Shown here: piece by piece, positions 1 through 8,351 of the stretch
How positions within the stretch are numbered: the first letter of the stretch is position 1
Layout: each line of letters begins with the position of its first letter
NCBI GenBank assembly: GCA_026400395.1
Contig: JAPLPD010000148.1
Location: forward strand, 1-51,719
DNA: 51,719 nucleotides
DNA from: Alphaproteobacteria bacterium
GTDB lineage: Bacteria; Pseudomonadota; Alphaproteobacteria; Rhizobiales; Xanthobacteraceae
Direction: 5' to 3'
The notes under the pieces: generated by a model
The model's database searches: none
What the model saw: the letters and a program-made list of their open reading frames with translations, nothing else
What the model was told of the DNA's origin: nothing
Program-made: the position numbers and the translations under genes

Positions 1-1
1 C

Positions 2-88
2 GCTCTGATGAAGCTCATCGGCAAACTCCTCAAGACGTTTGCGCCCGAGCAGTGCGCAAACTACTTTCGACATGCCGGATACCGGTGA
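2..88 (+). mobile_element. 3' end of an IS630-family transposase (partial, cut by window edge)
   Basis: Reading from base 2, the plus strand encodes 28 residues ending in the stretch FAPEQCANYFRHAGYR, then a TGA at 86-88. A tail of the form F-x-P-x-E-C-A-N-Y-F-x-x-A-G-Y is typical of the C-terminus of IS630/DDE_3 transposases. Only this tail is visible, so neither the catalytic DDE residues nor the left end of the element can be checked. It lies about 100 bases downstream of the chvI stop codon and points towards it. I am fairly confident of the family and cannot say whether the element is intact. Confidence 0.6.
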
Positions 89-188
89 TGACCCAAATCA
101 AATGGAAAACGCTCTAGCACACTATCGAGGACGCCTTCGACGGCCTTGCCCCGTCATTCCGAGGCATCCGCGGAAGCCCGAAAGCGAC

Positions 189-890
189 TTACAATTCCTT
201 GAAACGGTAACCGACGCCGTACAGCGTTTCGATCATGTCGAAATCGTCATCGACGGATTGGAACTTCTTGCGTAGCCGCTTGATGTGGCTGTCGATGGTG
301 CGGTCATCGACATAGACCTGATCGTCGTAGGCGGCGTCCATCAGCGCGTTACGGCTTTTCACTACGCCCGAACGGGCGGCCAGCGCCTGCAGAATCAGGA
401 ATTCGGTGACGGTCAGGGTAACCGGCTCGCCCTTCCAGGTGCAGGTGTGCCGTTCAGGGTCCATGCGAAGCTGACCGCGCTCAAGGGTCGTGAGGTCGGT
501 CTCCTTCGGCGCGGCGGTCGGGTCCTTCGGGACTGCGCGGCGCAGCACCGACTTCACGCGCTCGACCAGAAGTCGCTGCGAGAACGGTTTGCGAATGAAA
601 TCGTCGGCGCCCATTTTGAGGCCGAACAGCTCGTCGATCTCCTCGTCCTTCGAGGTCAGGAAGATCACCGGCATGTCGGTCTTCTGGCGCAGCCGCCGCA
701 GCAGTTCCATGCCGTCCATGCGCGGCATCTTGATATCGAGAATCGCGAGGTCCGGCGGTGAGGTCTTGAACCCTTCGAGGGCGGACGCGCCGTCGGTGTA
801 GGTCATAATCCGATAGCCTTCAGCCTCGAGTGCGATCGACACCGATGTCAGAATATTCCGGTCGTCGTCGACGAGCGCGATGGTCGGCAT
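189..890 (-). CDS. chvI: Two-component response regulator ChvI, OmpR/PhoB class
   Basis: This encodes a 233-residue response regulator. The receiver domain occupies about residues 1-120. It has the acidic pair at D8-D10, the likely phosphoacceptor D52 in LAILDIKMP, and the conserved lysine in FLTSK. A winged-helix DNA-binding domain follows (about 135-232) with the typical ending [16 protein letters not shown] ([11 protein letters not shown]). ChvI pairs with the sensor kinase ChvG in rhizobia and relatives and controls envelope, acid and symbiosis responses. pckA often lies close to this pair, as it does here about 3 kb away. The expected chvG downstream is not seen: an IS630 transposase tail ends about 100 bases past the chvI stop. 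The ATG at 890 gives a normal family length. Confidence 0.85.
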   Translation of the reverse strand: MPTIALVDDDRNILTSVSIALEAEGYRIMTYTDGASALEGFKTSPPDLAILDIKMPRMDGMELLRRLRQKTDMPVIFLTSKDEEIDELFGLKMGADDFIRKPFSQRLLVERVKSVLRRAVPKDPTAAPKETDLTTLERGQLRMDPERHTCTWKGEPVTLTVTEFLILQALAARSGVVKSRNALMDAAYDDQVYVDDRTIDSHIKRLRKKFQSVDDDFDMIETLYGVGYRFKEL

Positions 891-1117
891 GGGCCTTGGT
901 TCCCCTTCGGTTCAAATCCCGCATGGTTTGAAGCCCGGAAAGCTGGTCCGAAATGTGGCAAGCGTCCGACAAATACGTAATTCGTCAATCCGTTGGCACT
1001 GTCCTGGGACAATATTCCGTGCGCGGCCGAGGTCTTGTCAGCCTCGGGGGGTGGCTACACTTGTGAACTGACCGCGATCCGGGTGGAGTGGGCCGCGACC
1101 GAAGATGGAGGGGATAT

Positions 1118-1921
1118 ATGCAACCCACAGCCGATTTCGACCCCAAGACCGCCGCCAAAACGCTGATGCGCGAAGGACGGTCGGGAGCCCTGGGTACGCT
1201 TATGGCTGGATCGGGCGATCCCTATTGTTCGCTGGTCAACGTCGCGGCGGCGGCCGACGGCGCGCCGCTGCTGCTGATCTCGCGACTCGCCCTGCACACT
1301 AAGAACATCCTGGCCGACGCGCGGGTGACGCTGATGCTCGACGAGCGCAAGGAGGGCGATCCGCTGCAAGGCGCCCGCGTCATGCTGATGGGCGTCGCGG
1401 CCAAGACCGACAGTCCGGAGGCGCGGCGGCGTTATCTCGCCTACCAGCCGGAGGCGGCCATGTTCGTGGATTTTCCCGACTTCGCCTTCTACGAGATCAA
1501 GCTCAAGGGCGCCCACCTGGTCGCCGGCTTCGGCCGCATCGTCGATCTCAAGCCGAACGACCTATTGGTCGATGTCGCAGGCGCCGAGGCGCTGGCCGCC
1601 GCCGAGCCCGAGGTGATCGAGCACATGAATGCCGATCACGCCGAAACCTGCCGGCTGTTCGCGACCAAGCTGCGCGGTGCCCCCGATGGTGAATGGCAAT
1701 GCGTCGGCTGCGATCCCGAGGGGCTCGATCTGCAAAGCGGACGCATGGGATTGCGCGTGCCGTTCCCGCAGCGGGTGACGCAGCCGGGTGTGCTGCGCGC
1801 GGTACTCAAGCCCGCCTGCTGCGGGTACGGAGCCGCCACCGCCGAGCCGATGACGCTGGTGGATGGCCGGCCGCTGGACTGCGGGGCGCTGGACGCTGCC
1901 ATCGCCTCCTGGGCGCGATGA
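1118..1921 (+). CDS. HugZ-family pyridoxamine 5'-phosphate oxidase-like protein with DUF2470
   Basis: The predicted protein has 267 residues. The first 150 or so form a split-barrel flavin-binding fold like pyridoxamine 5'-phosphate oxidase, with the typical GTLMAGSGDPYCSLVNVA and LLLISRLALHTKNI stretches. The C-terminal part, from about 168, starts VIEHMNADHAE and matches DUF2470, a domain of HugZ and CREG-like haem-handling proteins. Members bind FMN or haem, and some degrade haem; the substrate here is unknown. I place the start at the ATG at 1118 because a strong ribosome site (GGAGGGG) sits just before it. An in-frame ATG 30 bases upstream lacks one. The gene is divergent from chvI across 227 bases that hold no other gene I can recognise. 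Confidence 0.8.
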   Translation: MQPTADFDPKTAAKTLMREGRSGALGTLMAGSGDPYCSLVNVAAAADGAPLLLISRLALHTKNILADARVTLMLDERKEGDPLQGARVMLMGVAAKTDSPEARRRYLAYQPEAAMFVDFPDFAFYEIKLKGAHLVAGFGRIVDLKPNDLLVDVAGAEALAAAEPEVIEHMNADHAETCRLFATKLRGAPDGEWQCVGCDPEGLDLQSGRMGLRVPFPQRVTQPGVLRAVLKPACCGYGAATAEPMTLVDGRPLDCGALDAAIASWAR

Positions 1922-2142
1922 ACGGCGGCGCGGCAGTCGCGCACCAGCGGATCGGCCTTGCTGAGCTGGGCCAGCCGGAACTTGGCCTTCGTCGCCTGAA
2001 ACTTGTTCTCGATCACGGACGGCACGCCTTCGCGCTGAGCCAGTTCGAAGCACTCCTGAGGAATTGAGACCGGAAACTTCGGCATCTCCGCCGCAACTGG
2101 GGTGGTTACAAGAAACGCAATCGCGGCCGCAGTCAGTCTCAT
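1636..2142 (-). CDS. Small secreted protein of unknown function, 3' part antisense to the HugZ-like gene
   Basis: Starting at the ATG at 2142, with AGGAG six bases upstream, this frame encodes a signal peptide (MRLTAAAIAFLVTTPVAA). A charged helical stretch follows (about residues 20-75: PQECFELAQREGVPSVIENK, then KAKFRLAQLSKADPLVRDCR). That first part, roughly 2142-1920, looks like a real small secreted protein. The frame stays open to a TGA at 1636, which would add about 95 residues encoded antisense to the HugZ-like gene. That tail is Ser/Pro/Arg-rich and looks like a coding shadow. The natural stop may have been lost by mutation or a frameshift. I do not recognise the family. Existence of the first 75 residues is well supported; the C-terminus is doubtful. 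Confidence 0.5.
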   Translation of the reverse strand: MRLTAAAIAFLVTTPVAAEMPKFPVSIPQECFELAQREGVPSVIENKFQATKAKFRLAQLSKADPLVRDCRAAVHRAQEAMAASSAPQSSGRPSTSVIGSAVAAPYPQQAGLSTARSTPGCVTRCGNGTRNPMRPLCRSSPSGSQPTHCHSPSGAPRSLVANSRQVSA

Positions 2143-2572
2143 TTCATCTCCTGGGAAACGGTGGCGGAACGGCAACTCGCAAACGTGCGATGTCGTCGAA
2201 TCGGCGGAGGGTTGTTGAGATTGCCCCTCCTTTGGCGGTCAACTGTGGCGTCTTCGGGGCGGCCCGGATTGCAAGTCTCGGTGGCTCTGAGCACTCACTT
2301 TGGCACCCTTCCGGCATGACCGTCATGAAAACGCAGGTTTTTTCAGTCGATTCCGCAGGCGCTTTCATGGGAGCCCCGCGGCGGCGCATGGCTCGTGCCC
2401 CCTGGTGCCGGGGCGCCGGACGACTGGCCCGCAGGCGCCGTTGCGCTTCGATGCTGGCTGGCTGCCCACCACTGCCCACGGATGGACGCATACGGCGTCG
2501 GTGCTGCACAATTGGCGCGAGACAAACTGGCGGGACAAACTTTCCGCCACAAAAATATTCAGGGAGGTCACC
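2143..2572. other. Intergenic region between two divergent genes for secreted proteins
   Basis: These 430 bases separate the small secreted protein on minus from the secreted hydrolase on plus. Open frames cross it on both strands, but none has a good ribosome site or a protein-like composition. It contains a possible sigma-54 promoter at 2301-2316 and the strong ribosome site AGGGAGG at 2561-2567. I see no tRNA, repeat or terminator. Confidence 0.5.
2301..2316 (+). promoter_or_regulatory. Possible sigma-54 (RpoN) promoter, -24/-12 type
   Basis: The 16 bases TGGCACCCTTCCGGCA match the consensus TGGCAC-N5-TTGCA at the whole -24 element and at the GC of the -12 element, with correct spacing. 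The two T residues before the -12 GC are C and G. It lies about 257 bases upstream of the hydrolase start, which would imply a long leader. Chance occurrence in GC-rich DNA is possible. Confidence 0.25.
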
Positions 2573-3598
2573 ATGCGCCGTTTGCTGACGACGGGCGTTC
2601 TTCTGGCACTCGCAATCTCATCAGCTGTGGCCCAGGCCAAGAAGGAACCGGTCGCGCTGCGCGACATGGGTTCGTTTCATGTCGGCGGCCGCCTCATCGA
2701 GATTACCGGCCAGCCGTTGAAGGAGGTTGTGTTCACGCCGGGCGGCGTGCCGGCCAAGGTCGATCCGAACGGCAAGTATCAGGTCGAGCAGATGTACGTT
2801 CAGTACTTCCTGCCGCAGAACAAGAAGGGAAAGCTGCCGCTGCTGCTGTGGCACGGCGGCGGCCTGTCCGGCGTCACCTACGAGACCAAGCCCGACGGCG
2901 GCGACGGCTGGATGCACTATTTCATCCGCAAGGGCTGGGACACCTATGTGTCCGACGCGATGGAGCGCGGCCGCTCCGGCTGGAGCAGCACATTCAAGGG
3001 CTATGCGATGGCGCTGCCGTTCGGCGATCCGTGGGAGCGCTTCCGCATGGGGCCAATCGGTTCGTGGAACGACGATCCGGCCAAGCGCGTGTCGTATCCG
3101 GGAATGCAGTTTCCCGCCGAGGCGTATCCGCAATTCATGAAGCAGGGCGTGCCGCGCTGGGTCACGACCGACGACGAGATCGTGAAGGCGTATATCGAGT
3201 ACATCGACAAGGTGTGCCCGTGCGTGGTGCTGGTGCACAGCCAGTCCGGCACGTTCGGCTACAAGGCGCTGGAGGCGCGGCCGGACAAGATCAAGGCGCT
3301 GGTCGCGGTCGAGCCGACGCTGGCCGGCGACAAGAACAAGATCGCCTCGGTGAAGGGCACGCCGATCCTGGTGGTGATCGGCGACAACGCCAAGGATCAT
3401 CCGCGCTGGAAGAACATACGGCAGAACAGCGTCGCCTACGCGGAGGCGTTCAAGGCTGCCGGCGGTAGTCTCGATCTGGTCGATCTGCCCGACGCCGGCA
3501 TCAAGGGCAATTCGCACATGATGATGATGGACAAGAACAGCGATCAGATCGCGGAACTGATCCAGAACTGGCTGGTGAAAAAGGGACTGGCCGATTAG
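2573..3598 (+). CDS. Secreted alpha/beta hydrolase (putative esterase)
   Basis: The protein has 341 residues and starts at the ATG at 2573 behind AGGGAGGTCACC; the frame is open further upstream but that part is not protein-like. Residues 1-20 (MRRLLTTGVLLALAISSAVA) form a signal peptide, so it is probably periplasmic. HGGG at 94-97 is the oxyanion-hole motif, VHSQSG around 221-226 is the nucleophile elbow with S223 the likely nucleophile, and a late histidine (about 319, in GNSHMMMM) would complete the triad. The N-terminal half contains conserved-looking aromatic segments that could shape the substrate pocket. The substrate is not predictable. It appears monocistronic, with 267 bases before pckA. 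Confidence 0.75.
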   Translation: MRRLLTTGVLLALAISSAVAQAKKEPVALRDMGSFHVGGRLIEITGQPLKEVVFTPGGVPAKVDPNGKYQVEQMYVQYFLPQNKKGKLPLLLWHGGGLSGVTYETKPDGGDGWMHYFIRKGWDTYVSDAMERGRSGWSSTFKGYAMALPFGDPWERFRMGPIGSWNDDPAKRVSYPGMQFPAEAYPQFMKQGVPRWVTTDDEIVKAYIEYIDKVCPCVVLVHSQSGTFGYKALEARPDKIKALVAVEPTLAGDKNKIASVKGTPILVVIGDNAKDHPRWKNIRQNSVAYAEAFKAAGGSLDLVDLPDAGIKGNSHMMMMDKNSDQIAELIQNWLVKKGLAD

Positions 3599-3865
3599 GG
3601 CCGGCTGGTCCGGCCTTGTTGCACTGCAACGCGGGGCGCGGATTTATGGTTACCGCACGCAGATGCGCGGCGTTTCCGGGTTGATCCATATCAATACGAA
3701 AACGGCGTACATCCATGCGCCGGATTGGCCTTGGCAGCACGACCGATCGCGACTAAAAGTCCCGCCCATTCGGGCTGAGGGGTATAACCGTCCTTAGGGT
3801 CGCCCCAAGCGGCCAATCAGGGAGTTCCGGCTGACATCAGCGGCCGGATGCGAGGAGGAGTTTTC

Positions 3866-5488
3866 GTGAAAGAAACCGGTCTGCGCAACGCCGCTTGCGG
3901 CGCTGACACGTTCGGCCTCAAGGACCTTGCCGCGGTTCATTGGAATCTGACCGAGGCGCCGCTCTATGAGCACGCGCTTCGCAACGGCGAGGCTTCGGTC
4001 GTCGCCGGTGGCGCGCTCTGCGCCGAGACCGGCCATCACACCGGCCGCTCGCCGAAGGACAAGCATACGGTGGTCGATGCGCTGACCGAGAACACGGTTT
4101 GGTGGGACGGCAACCGCAAGCAGACCCAGACGCAGTTCGAGGCGATGTACCAGGACTTCCTGGCACACGTGAAGGGCAAGACCCTGTTCGCGCAGGATCT
4201 ATACGGCGGCGCCGACCCGAAGTACCGGATCAAGGCGCGCGTCTACACCGAATACGCCTGGCACTCGCTGTTCATCCGCCAGCTGCTGATCCGCCCGGAC
4301 CGCGCAGAGCTCGCGGGCTATGTGCCGGACATGACCATCATCGATCTGCCGTCGTTCAAGCCGGACCATAAGCGTCACGGTGGCCGCGAGGGTTCCGACA
4401 CCCAGGTGGCGATCGACTTCACCCGCAAGATCGTCCTGATCTGCGGCTCGTCCTACGCAGGCGAGATGAAGAAGTCGGTGTTCACCACGCTGAACTTCTA
4501 CCTCCCGGCGCAGGGTGTTATGCCGATGCATTGCTCGGCCAATGTTTCCAAGGACGGCAAGGAAAGCGCGCTGTTTTTCGGTCTCTCCGGCACCGGCAAG
4601 ACCACGCTTTCGGCGGACCCGAACCGCATCCTGATCGGCGACGACGAGACCGGCTGGTCGCCGAACGGTATCTTCAACTTCGAAGGCGGCTGCTACGCCA
4701 AGACCATCAAGTTCTCCAAAGAAGCGGAGCCGATGATCTGGGACGCCACCAATCGCTTCGGCGCCGTGCTGGAGAACGTGGTGTTCGATCCGGAGACCCG
4801 CGTTCCGGATTACGACTCCGACAAGCTGACCGAGAACACGCGCTCGGCTTATCCGCTCGACTTCATCCCGAACGCGTCGCGCTCGGGCATGGCGAGTCAT
4901 CCGAAGAACATCATCTTCCTCGCCGCCGACGCTTACGGCGTGATGCCGCCGATCGCGAAGCTGACGCCCGCGCAGGCGATGTATCACTTTCTCTCGGGCT
5001 ATACCGCGAAGGTCGCGGGCACCGAGAAGGGTCTGGTCGGCGTTGAGCCCGAGTTTTCGACCTGCTTCGGCGCGCCGTTCCTGCCGCGCCCGCCGGCCGA
5101 GTACGGCAACCTGCTCCGGGACTACATCGCCAAGCATAACGTCGATGTCTGGCTGGTGAACTCCGGCTGGACCGGCGGCATCTACGGCGTTGGCCACCGC
5201 ATGCCGATCAAGGTGACCCGCGCGCTTGTCACCGGCGCACTCGACGGCTCGCTAAAGAACGTGCAGTTCCGCACCGACAAGTACTTCGGCTTCTCGGTGC
5301 CGTCGGAGGTGCCGGGGATCGACACCAAGCTGCTCAATCCGGATCAGACCTGGGCCGACAAGAAGGCGTTCGATGAGACCGCTCGCAAGCTGGTCGGCAT
5401 GTTCCAGAAGAACTTTGCCAAGTACGAGCAGACGGTGGACGTCGAGGTTCGCGCCGCCGCTCCCGAGGTTCGCCTCGCCGCGGAGTGA
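3866..5488 (+). CDS. pckA: Phosphoenolpyruvate carboxykinase (ATP)
   Basis: PckA converts oxaloacetate and ATP to phosphoenolpyruvate, the first committed step of gluconeogenesis, which is essential for growth on C4 acids. The protein has 540 residues, the usual length. The P-loop GLSGTGKT spans 239-246. Upstream are the substrate-binding TGRSPKDK (about 59-66) and the metal-binding MPMHCSAN (about 229-235). The IGDDETGW segment that follows the P-loop is also present. I choose the GTG at 3866, giving MKETG, because GAGGAGGAG precedes it by six bases. The in-frame ATG at 3848 lies upstream of that ribosome site. A strong terminator follows at 5516-5541. ChvI/ChvG control pckA in some rhizobia, so the nearby chvI may be functionally linked. 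Confidence 0.95.
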   Translation: MKETGLRNAACGADTFGLKDLAAVHWNLTEAPLYEHALRNGEASVVAGGALCAETGHHTGRSPKDKHTVVDALTENTVWWDGNRKQTQTQFEAMYQDFLAHVKGKTLFAQDLYGGADPKYRIKARVYTEYAWHSLFIRQLLIRPDRAELAGYVPDMTIIDLPSFKPDHKRHGGREGSDTQVAIDFTRKIVLICGSSYAGEMKKSVFTTLNFYLPAQGVMPMHCSANVSKDGKESALFFGLSGTGKTTLSADPNRILIGDDETGWSPNGIFNFEGGCYAKTIKFSKEAEPMIWDATNRFGAVLENVVFDPETRVPDYDSDKLTENTRSAYPLDFIPNASRSGMASHPKNIIFLAADAYGVMPPIAKLTPAQAMYHFLSGYTAKVAGTEKGLVGVEPEFSTCFGAPFLPRPPAEYGNLLRDYIAKHNVDVWLVNSGWTGGIYGVGHRMPIKVTRALVTGALDGSLKNVQFRTDKYFGFSVPSEVPGIDTKLLNPDQTWADKKAFDETARKLVGMFQKNFAKYEQTVDVEVRAAAPEVRLAAE

Positions 5489-5515
5489 TGTCGGCTCACT
5501 GAGAACGGAAATCGA

Positions 5516-5541
5516 AAGGGCGGCCCTGGGCCGCCCTTTTT
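5516..5541 (+). terminator. Rho-independent terminator of pckA
   Basis: A perfect 11-base inverted repeat (AAGGGCGGCCC / GGGCCGCCCTT, effectively with a five-base loop) is followed by a run of T residues. It starts 27 bases after the pckA stop codon. The A residues on the other side may let it also serve the convergent gene ending at 5565. Confidence 0.85.
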
Positions 5542-5564
5542 GTTTCAGGTGCGATCAAAGGCGG

Positions 5565-6083
5565 TCACGGTCGCCGGTCGGGAAATTCGGCGACGATCGC
5601 CGCCAGGTTGACGACGCGATCCCGCACCGCGCGCCAGTAGGCGAGGCGCGGAGCCGCGGCAATCGTCGGGTCGGTGCCGAACATCTCGCCAGCCTCTTGT
5701 CGGAAGCGCGCGATGTAAGGTTCGCCGAGTCGGCCGCGCAGAAGAACTTCCGCTCGCTGGGCCCATTCGTCAGCCGCCGCCGACGGCAAATCCTGCCGGG
5801 CGTCCCTGATCTGGCCGAGCAGTTCGCGGCCATCGGCGATCAGGTTCTGCAGCTGCTTGCGGACACCGGCGCGGTCGGCCTGCTGGCGTTCGATACTGAT
5901 GGAGGTGTAGACCTTCGCGTAGAAGGCCGCCCCGACGGCGAGCGCGCCGAGCATTAGGGCCAGGGCACCAAGGCGAAGCCTGTAGACCGAGCGGCGCGCC
6001 GGCAGCAGCGCGATGGCAATGGCGATCACGCCGTTGACGATCGCCAGAATGGTCCCGGCCGAACCCAGATACTCTCGCCACAT
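5565..6083 (-). CDS. Small membrane protein of unknown function, two transmembrane segments
   Basis: From the ATG at 6083 this encodes 172 residues. Two hydrophobic segments lie near the N-terminus (about 7-27, GTILAIVNGVIAIAIALLPA, and 38-62, LGALALMLGALAVGAAFYAK) separated by a short basic loop. A charged region of about 110 residues follows, probably helical and cytoplasmic or periplasmic. I do not recognise a domain. The frame is open upstream to 6182, but that part is not protein-like. No strong ribosome site is seen at either start. The gene is convergent with pckA and shares its terminator region. Confidence 0.6.
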   Translation of the reverse strand: MWREYLGSAGTILAIVNGVIAIAIALLPARRSVYRLRLGALALMLGALAVGAAFYAKVYTSISIERQQADRAGVRKQLQNLIADGRELLGQIRDARQDLPSAAADEWAQRAEVLLRGRLGEPYIARFRQEAGEMFGTDPTIAAAPRLAYWRAVRDRVVNLAAIVAEFPDRRP

Positions 6084-6190
6084 CGACGCGGACCCAACAC
6101 GCACACGGAAAACACCGCCGTAAAACCTAGCACCGATCGGTGGTGGAATGAAGCGCGCGGCGGGAGTGGCGTCAGGAGGCACTCAAGTTT

Positions 6191-6274
6191 GTCATGGCTG
6201 GGTTTGTCCCGGCCATCCACGCCTTCCTTCACATCAAGCAAGACGTGGATGCCCGGCACAAGGCCGGGCATGAC
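6191..6274. repeat. Palindromic intergenic repeat (REP-like element)
   Basis: Two arms of about 30 bases, 6191-6220 and 6245-6274, are imperfect inverted copies. The left begins GTCATGGCTGGGTTTGTCCC and the right ends CACAAGGCCGGGCATGAC. They are separated by 24 bases and fold into a long hairpin. Elements starting GTCATGGCCGGG and containing GTGGATGCCCGGC are very common between genes in Bradyrhizobium-like genomes. It sits between two minus-strand genes. Confidence 0.75.
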
Positions 6275-6326
6275 GCGTAGAGGTTGTCACAAACACATCC
6301 GCTCAGCCCCGGCCAGCAACTACGCC

Positions 6327-8177
6327 TTAGTTCGCCGCGGTCTCGCGGCCAAGCCGGTTGAGCTTCGCCTTCTGCTCGTCGCTCAACGAAGTGTAGAACG
6401 CGTCGAGCGCGGGGCGCACGGTGTTGGCGGCGCCGATCATCGCCTCCAGCCGCTGCTGCATCACGTCGAGCCGTCCGACCGGAGTCTGCGGCACGGCGTT
6501 CGGGCAGGCGGCGCTCAACGTCTCGACCGCCTTCTGCATCGCCTCGTCGAGCTTGTCGAGCGCTTCGCCCTGGGCGTCGGTCGGCCGCAACGTCTCTTCG
6601 ATGCGATTGATCGCGAGGCCGGAGATGCCGGCCTTCTCACCGCTGCAGCTTGCCTCGACCTGCAAGGGCTTGGCGCCCTGCCGCTTCGGCTGAACGAGCT
6701 GCGCGCCGTTCTCGTTGAAGCGCGCCTTCTGCTCGTCGTTCAGCGAGTTGCTGAATGCGGTCAGCGCGGGCTTCACGGTCTGGATAGCGTCGCTGGTCGC
6801 CTGCAGCCGCAAGGTGATTGCCTGCAAGCGTCCGGTTGGCGTCATCGGCACCGCGTCGGGACAGGCGTCCTTGAACTTCGCCGCGGCGTCGTCGGACGCC
6901 TTGCGCAGATCGTCCAGCAGACCCTTCTGATCTTCGCTCGGCCGCACCGCCTCGGCGATCCGATCGAGCGGCCATGCGGTCACGCCGCTGGCCTGCTCGG
7001 TGCAGAAATCGCGCGTCGCCTGGGTGACGCGTCCCGGAACCGCGGGACGGGCCGGCGCCGATGCCGTCGAGCCGGTGGTGCCAACGCGCCCCTCCGGGCT
7101 GGCATAGGGTCCCTCGGCGGCGTATTCCACGTAGGGCGCGCCGTCGGGGAAGAATACGCCGTCGAACATGTCGTCATAGGCGTAGGCCCAATAGCTCGGG
7201 TCATATGCGTCCGGCCAGAACGTGTAATAGAACACGTCGTTGTAGGCGTAGGGGTAATAGACCGGGCCGCGCCACGGGACGTAGGGCGCAAGCAGGCCGA
7301 GTCCCCATGCGGTGCGCGCCGCAAGCCGCGCCGCCCGGCGTCCGGCGAACTGTCCGCGGTTGCCGTTCAAATTGCTGGCGCGCGCCACCGCGAAGCGTCC
7401 CTGTGTGATTTGCTGGGCGGTGACGGCGCGGGTTCGCTGCGCGCGCGGCTGCTGGTTCTGCAACGCGGCGGCGGCGGCTGGCTGGTTCGGCTGCTGCTGA
7501 CGGGCGTTCTGCCGCTCGTCGCGTTGCAGCGTGCGAAGCTCGCGCCGTTCGGACCGGCTCAGCCGGCCCCGCGACTGGAGCTGCTGCAGGCGGTTCGCGG
7601 ACTGGCCCGCCTGCGGCTGCGCAACGTTCTGACGAGCATTATGCTGCTCGCGGCTTTGCAGCGTGCGCATTTCGCGTCGCTCGGAGCGGCTCAGACGGTT
7701 GCGCGACTGCAACTGCTGAAGGCGCGGACTTTTGACGGCGGCGGTGCCGGACGCCGCGCGCGACGGCGCGGACTGCTGGCGCTGCTGAATGGCCTGCTGA
7801 CGGCGTTCGACGCGGGTCGCGGCGCGCGAAGCGGGCGCCGAGCGCGCGGACGGCGTGGCGATCCGCGGAGACTGTCGGGACGGCGCTGCCATGCGGGGCA
7901 CTTGGCGCGCCGGAGCAGCCATGCGCGGTGCCGGGCGGGACGGCGCGGGCCGTGCCATCGAAGGAGCGGGACGGGCCATTGGCGCCGGACGCGCCATCGG
8001 CGCCGGGCGGGCGACGGCGGCCGGACGTGGCGGCGGAGCGGGACGGGCGGCCGGGGCGGCGGCGGGTGCGCCTTTCCCAGCGGGCTTTCGTCCGGGCGCC
8101 TGGGCCGATGCATCGAGGATAGGCGCGGTCATCGAGAGGGCCATGACGCCGGCAATCAAAGTCGTGAAGCGAAACAT
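6327..8177 (-). CDS. Large secreted LTXXQ-motif (Spy/CpxP-like) protein with low-complexity N-terminus
   Basis: The start at 8177 gives MFRFTTLIAGVMALSMTAPI, a signal peptide ending near DASA. Residues about 26-130 are a Pro/Ala/Arg-rich stretch with repeated ARPAP units. Next come two near-identical segments beginning LQQLQSRN/GRLSRSERRE and ending RTLQ, which are predicted coiled or helical. A Tyr/Trp/Pro-rich middle follows (YYPYAYNDVFYYTFWP). The C-terminal half has two tandem domains, each containing an L-x-D-E-Q-K motif (LNDEQKARFNE and LSDEQKAKLNRL), the LTXXQ signature of Spy/CpxP-type periplasmic chaperones. Family members are about 150 residues; this one is 616 and duplicated. Its role is probably periplasmic and stress-related, but that is inferred from the family. 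Confidence 0.75.
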   Translation of the reverse strand: MFRFTTLIAGVMALSMTAPILDASAQAPGRKPAGKGAPAAAPAARPAPPPRPAAVARPAPMARPAPMARPAPSMARPAPSRPAPRMAAPARQVPRMAAPSRQSPRIATPSARSAPASRAATRVERRQQAIQQRQQSAPSRAASGTAAVKSPRLQQLQSRNRLSRSERREMRTLQSREQHNARQNVAQPQAGQSANRLQQLQSRGRLSRSERRELRTLQRDERQNARQQQPNQPAAAAALQNQQPRAQRTRAVTAQQITQGRFAVARASNLNGNRGQFAGRRAARLAARTAWGLGLLAPYVPWRGPVYYPYAYNDVFYYTFWPDAYDPSYWAYAYDDMFDGVFFPDGAPYVEYAAEGPYASPEGRVGTTGSTASAPARPAVPGRVTQATRDFCTEQASGVTAWPLDRIAEAVRPSEDQKGLLDDLRKASDDAAAKFKDACPDAVPMTPTGRLQAITLRLQATSDAIQTVKPALTAFSNSLNDEQKARFNENGAQLVQPKRQGAKPLQVEASCSGEKAGISGLAINRIEETLRPTDAQGEALDKLDEAMQKAVETLSAACPNAVPQTPVGRLDVMQQRLEAMIGAANTVRPALDAFYTSLSDEQKAKLNRLGRETAAN

Positions 8178-8351
8178 TTTTGTAAACTCCGCACGAAGCC
8201 GCCAAAGCAATGCGTCGATCGTGGATTGGTTCCTTTATGCATCGTATCATGGTGCTGATTTACGGTGAATTTGCGTGCGAGTCGTTCACCCGGCGTTCAT
8301 CGGCGAAGCCTGCCGCGGCAAGACAGAGATACGTTTGAAGGATTTTGTTTG

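Noticed and set aside
7500-8160. Repeated short units in this region, considered as a possible CRISPR array or tandem repeat element
   Set aside because: The repeats are codon-based (ARPAP and SRSERRE units) inside one secreted-protein gene and have no spacers of constant length.
6189-8258. A 689-residue plus-strand frame over the LTXXQ gene
   Set aside because: It is Arg/Leu-rich without domains and begins in the REP-like repeat; the minus-strand gene has a signal peptide and recognised motifs.
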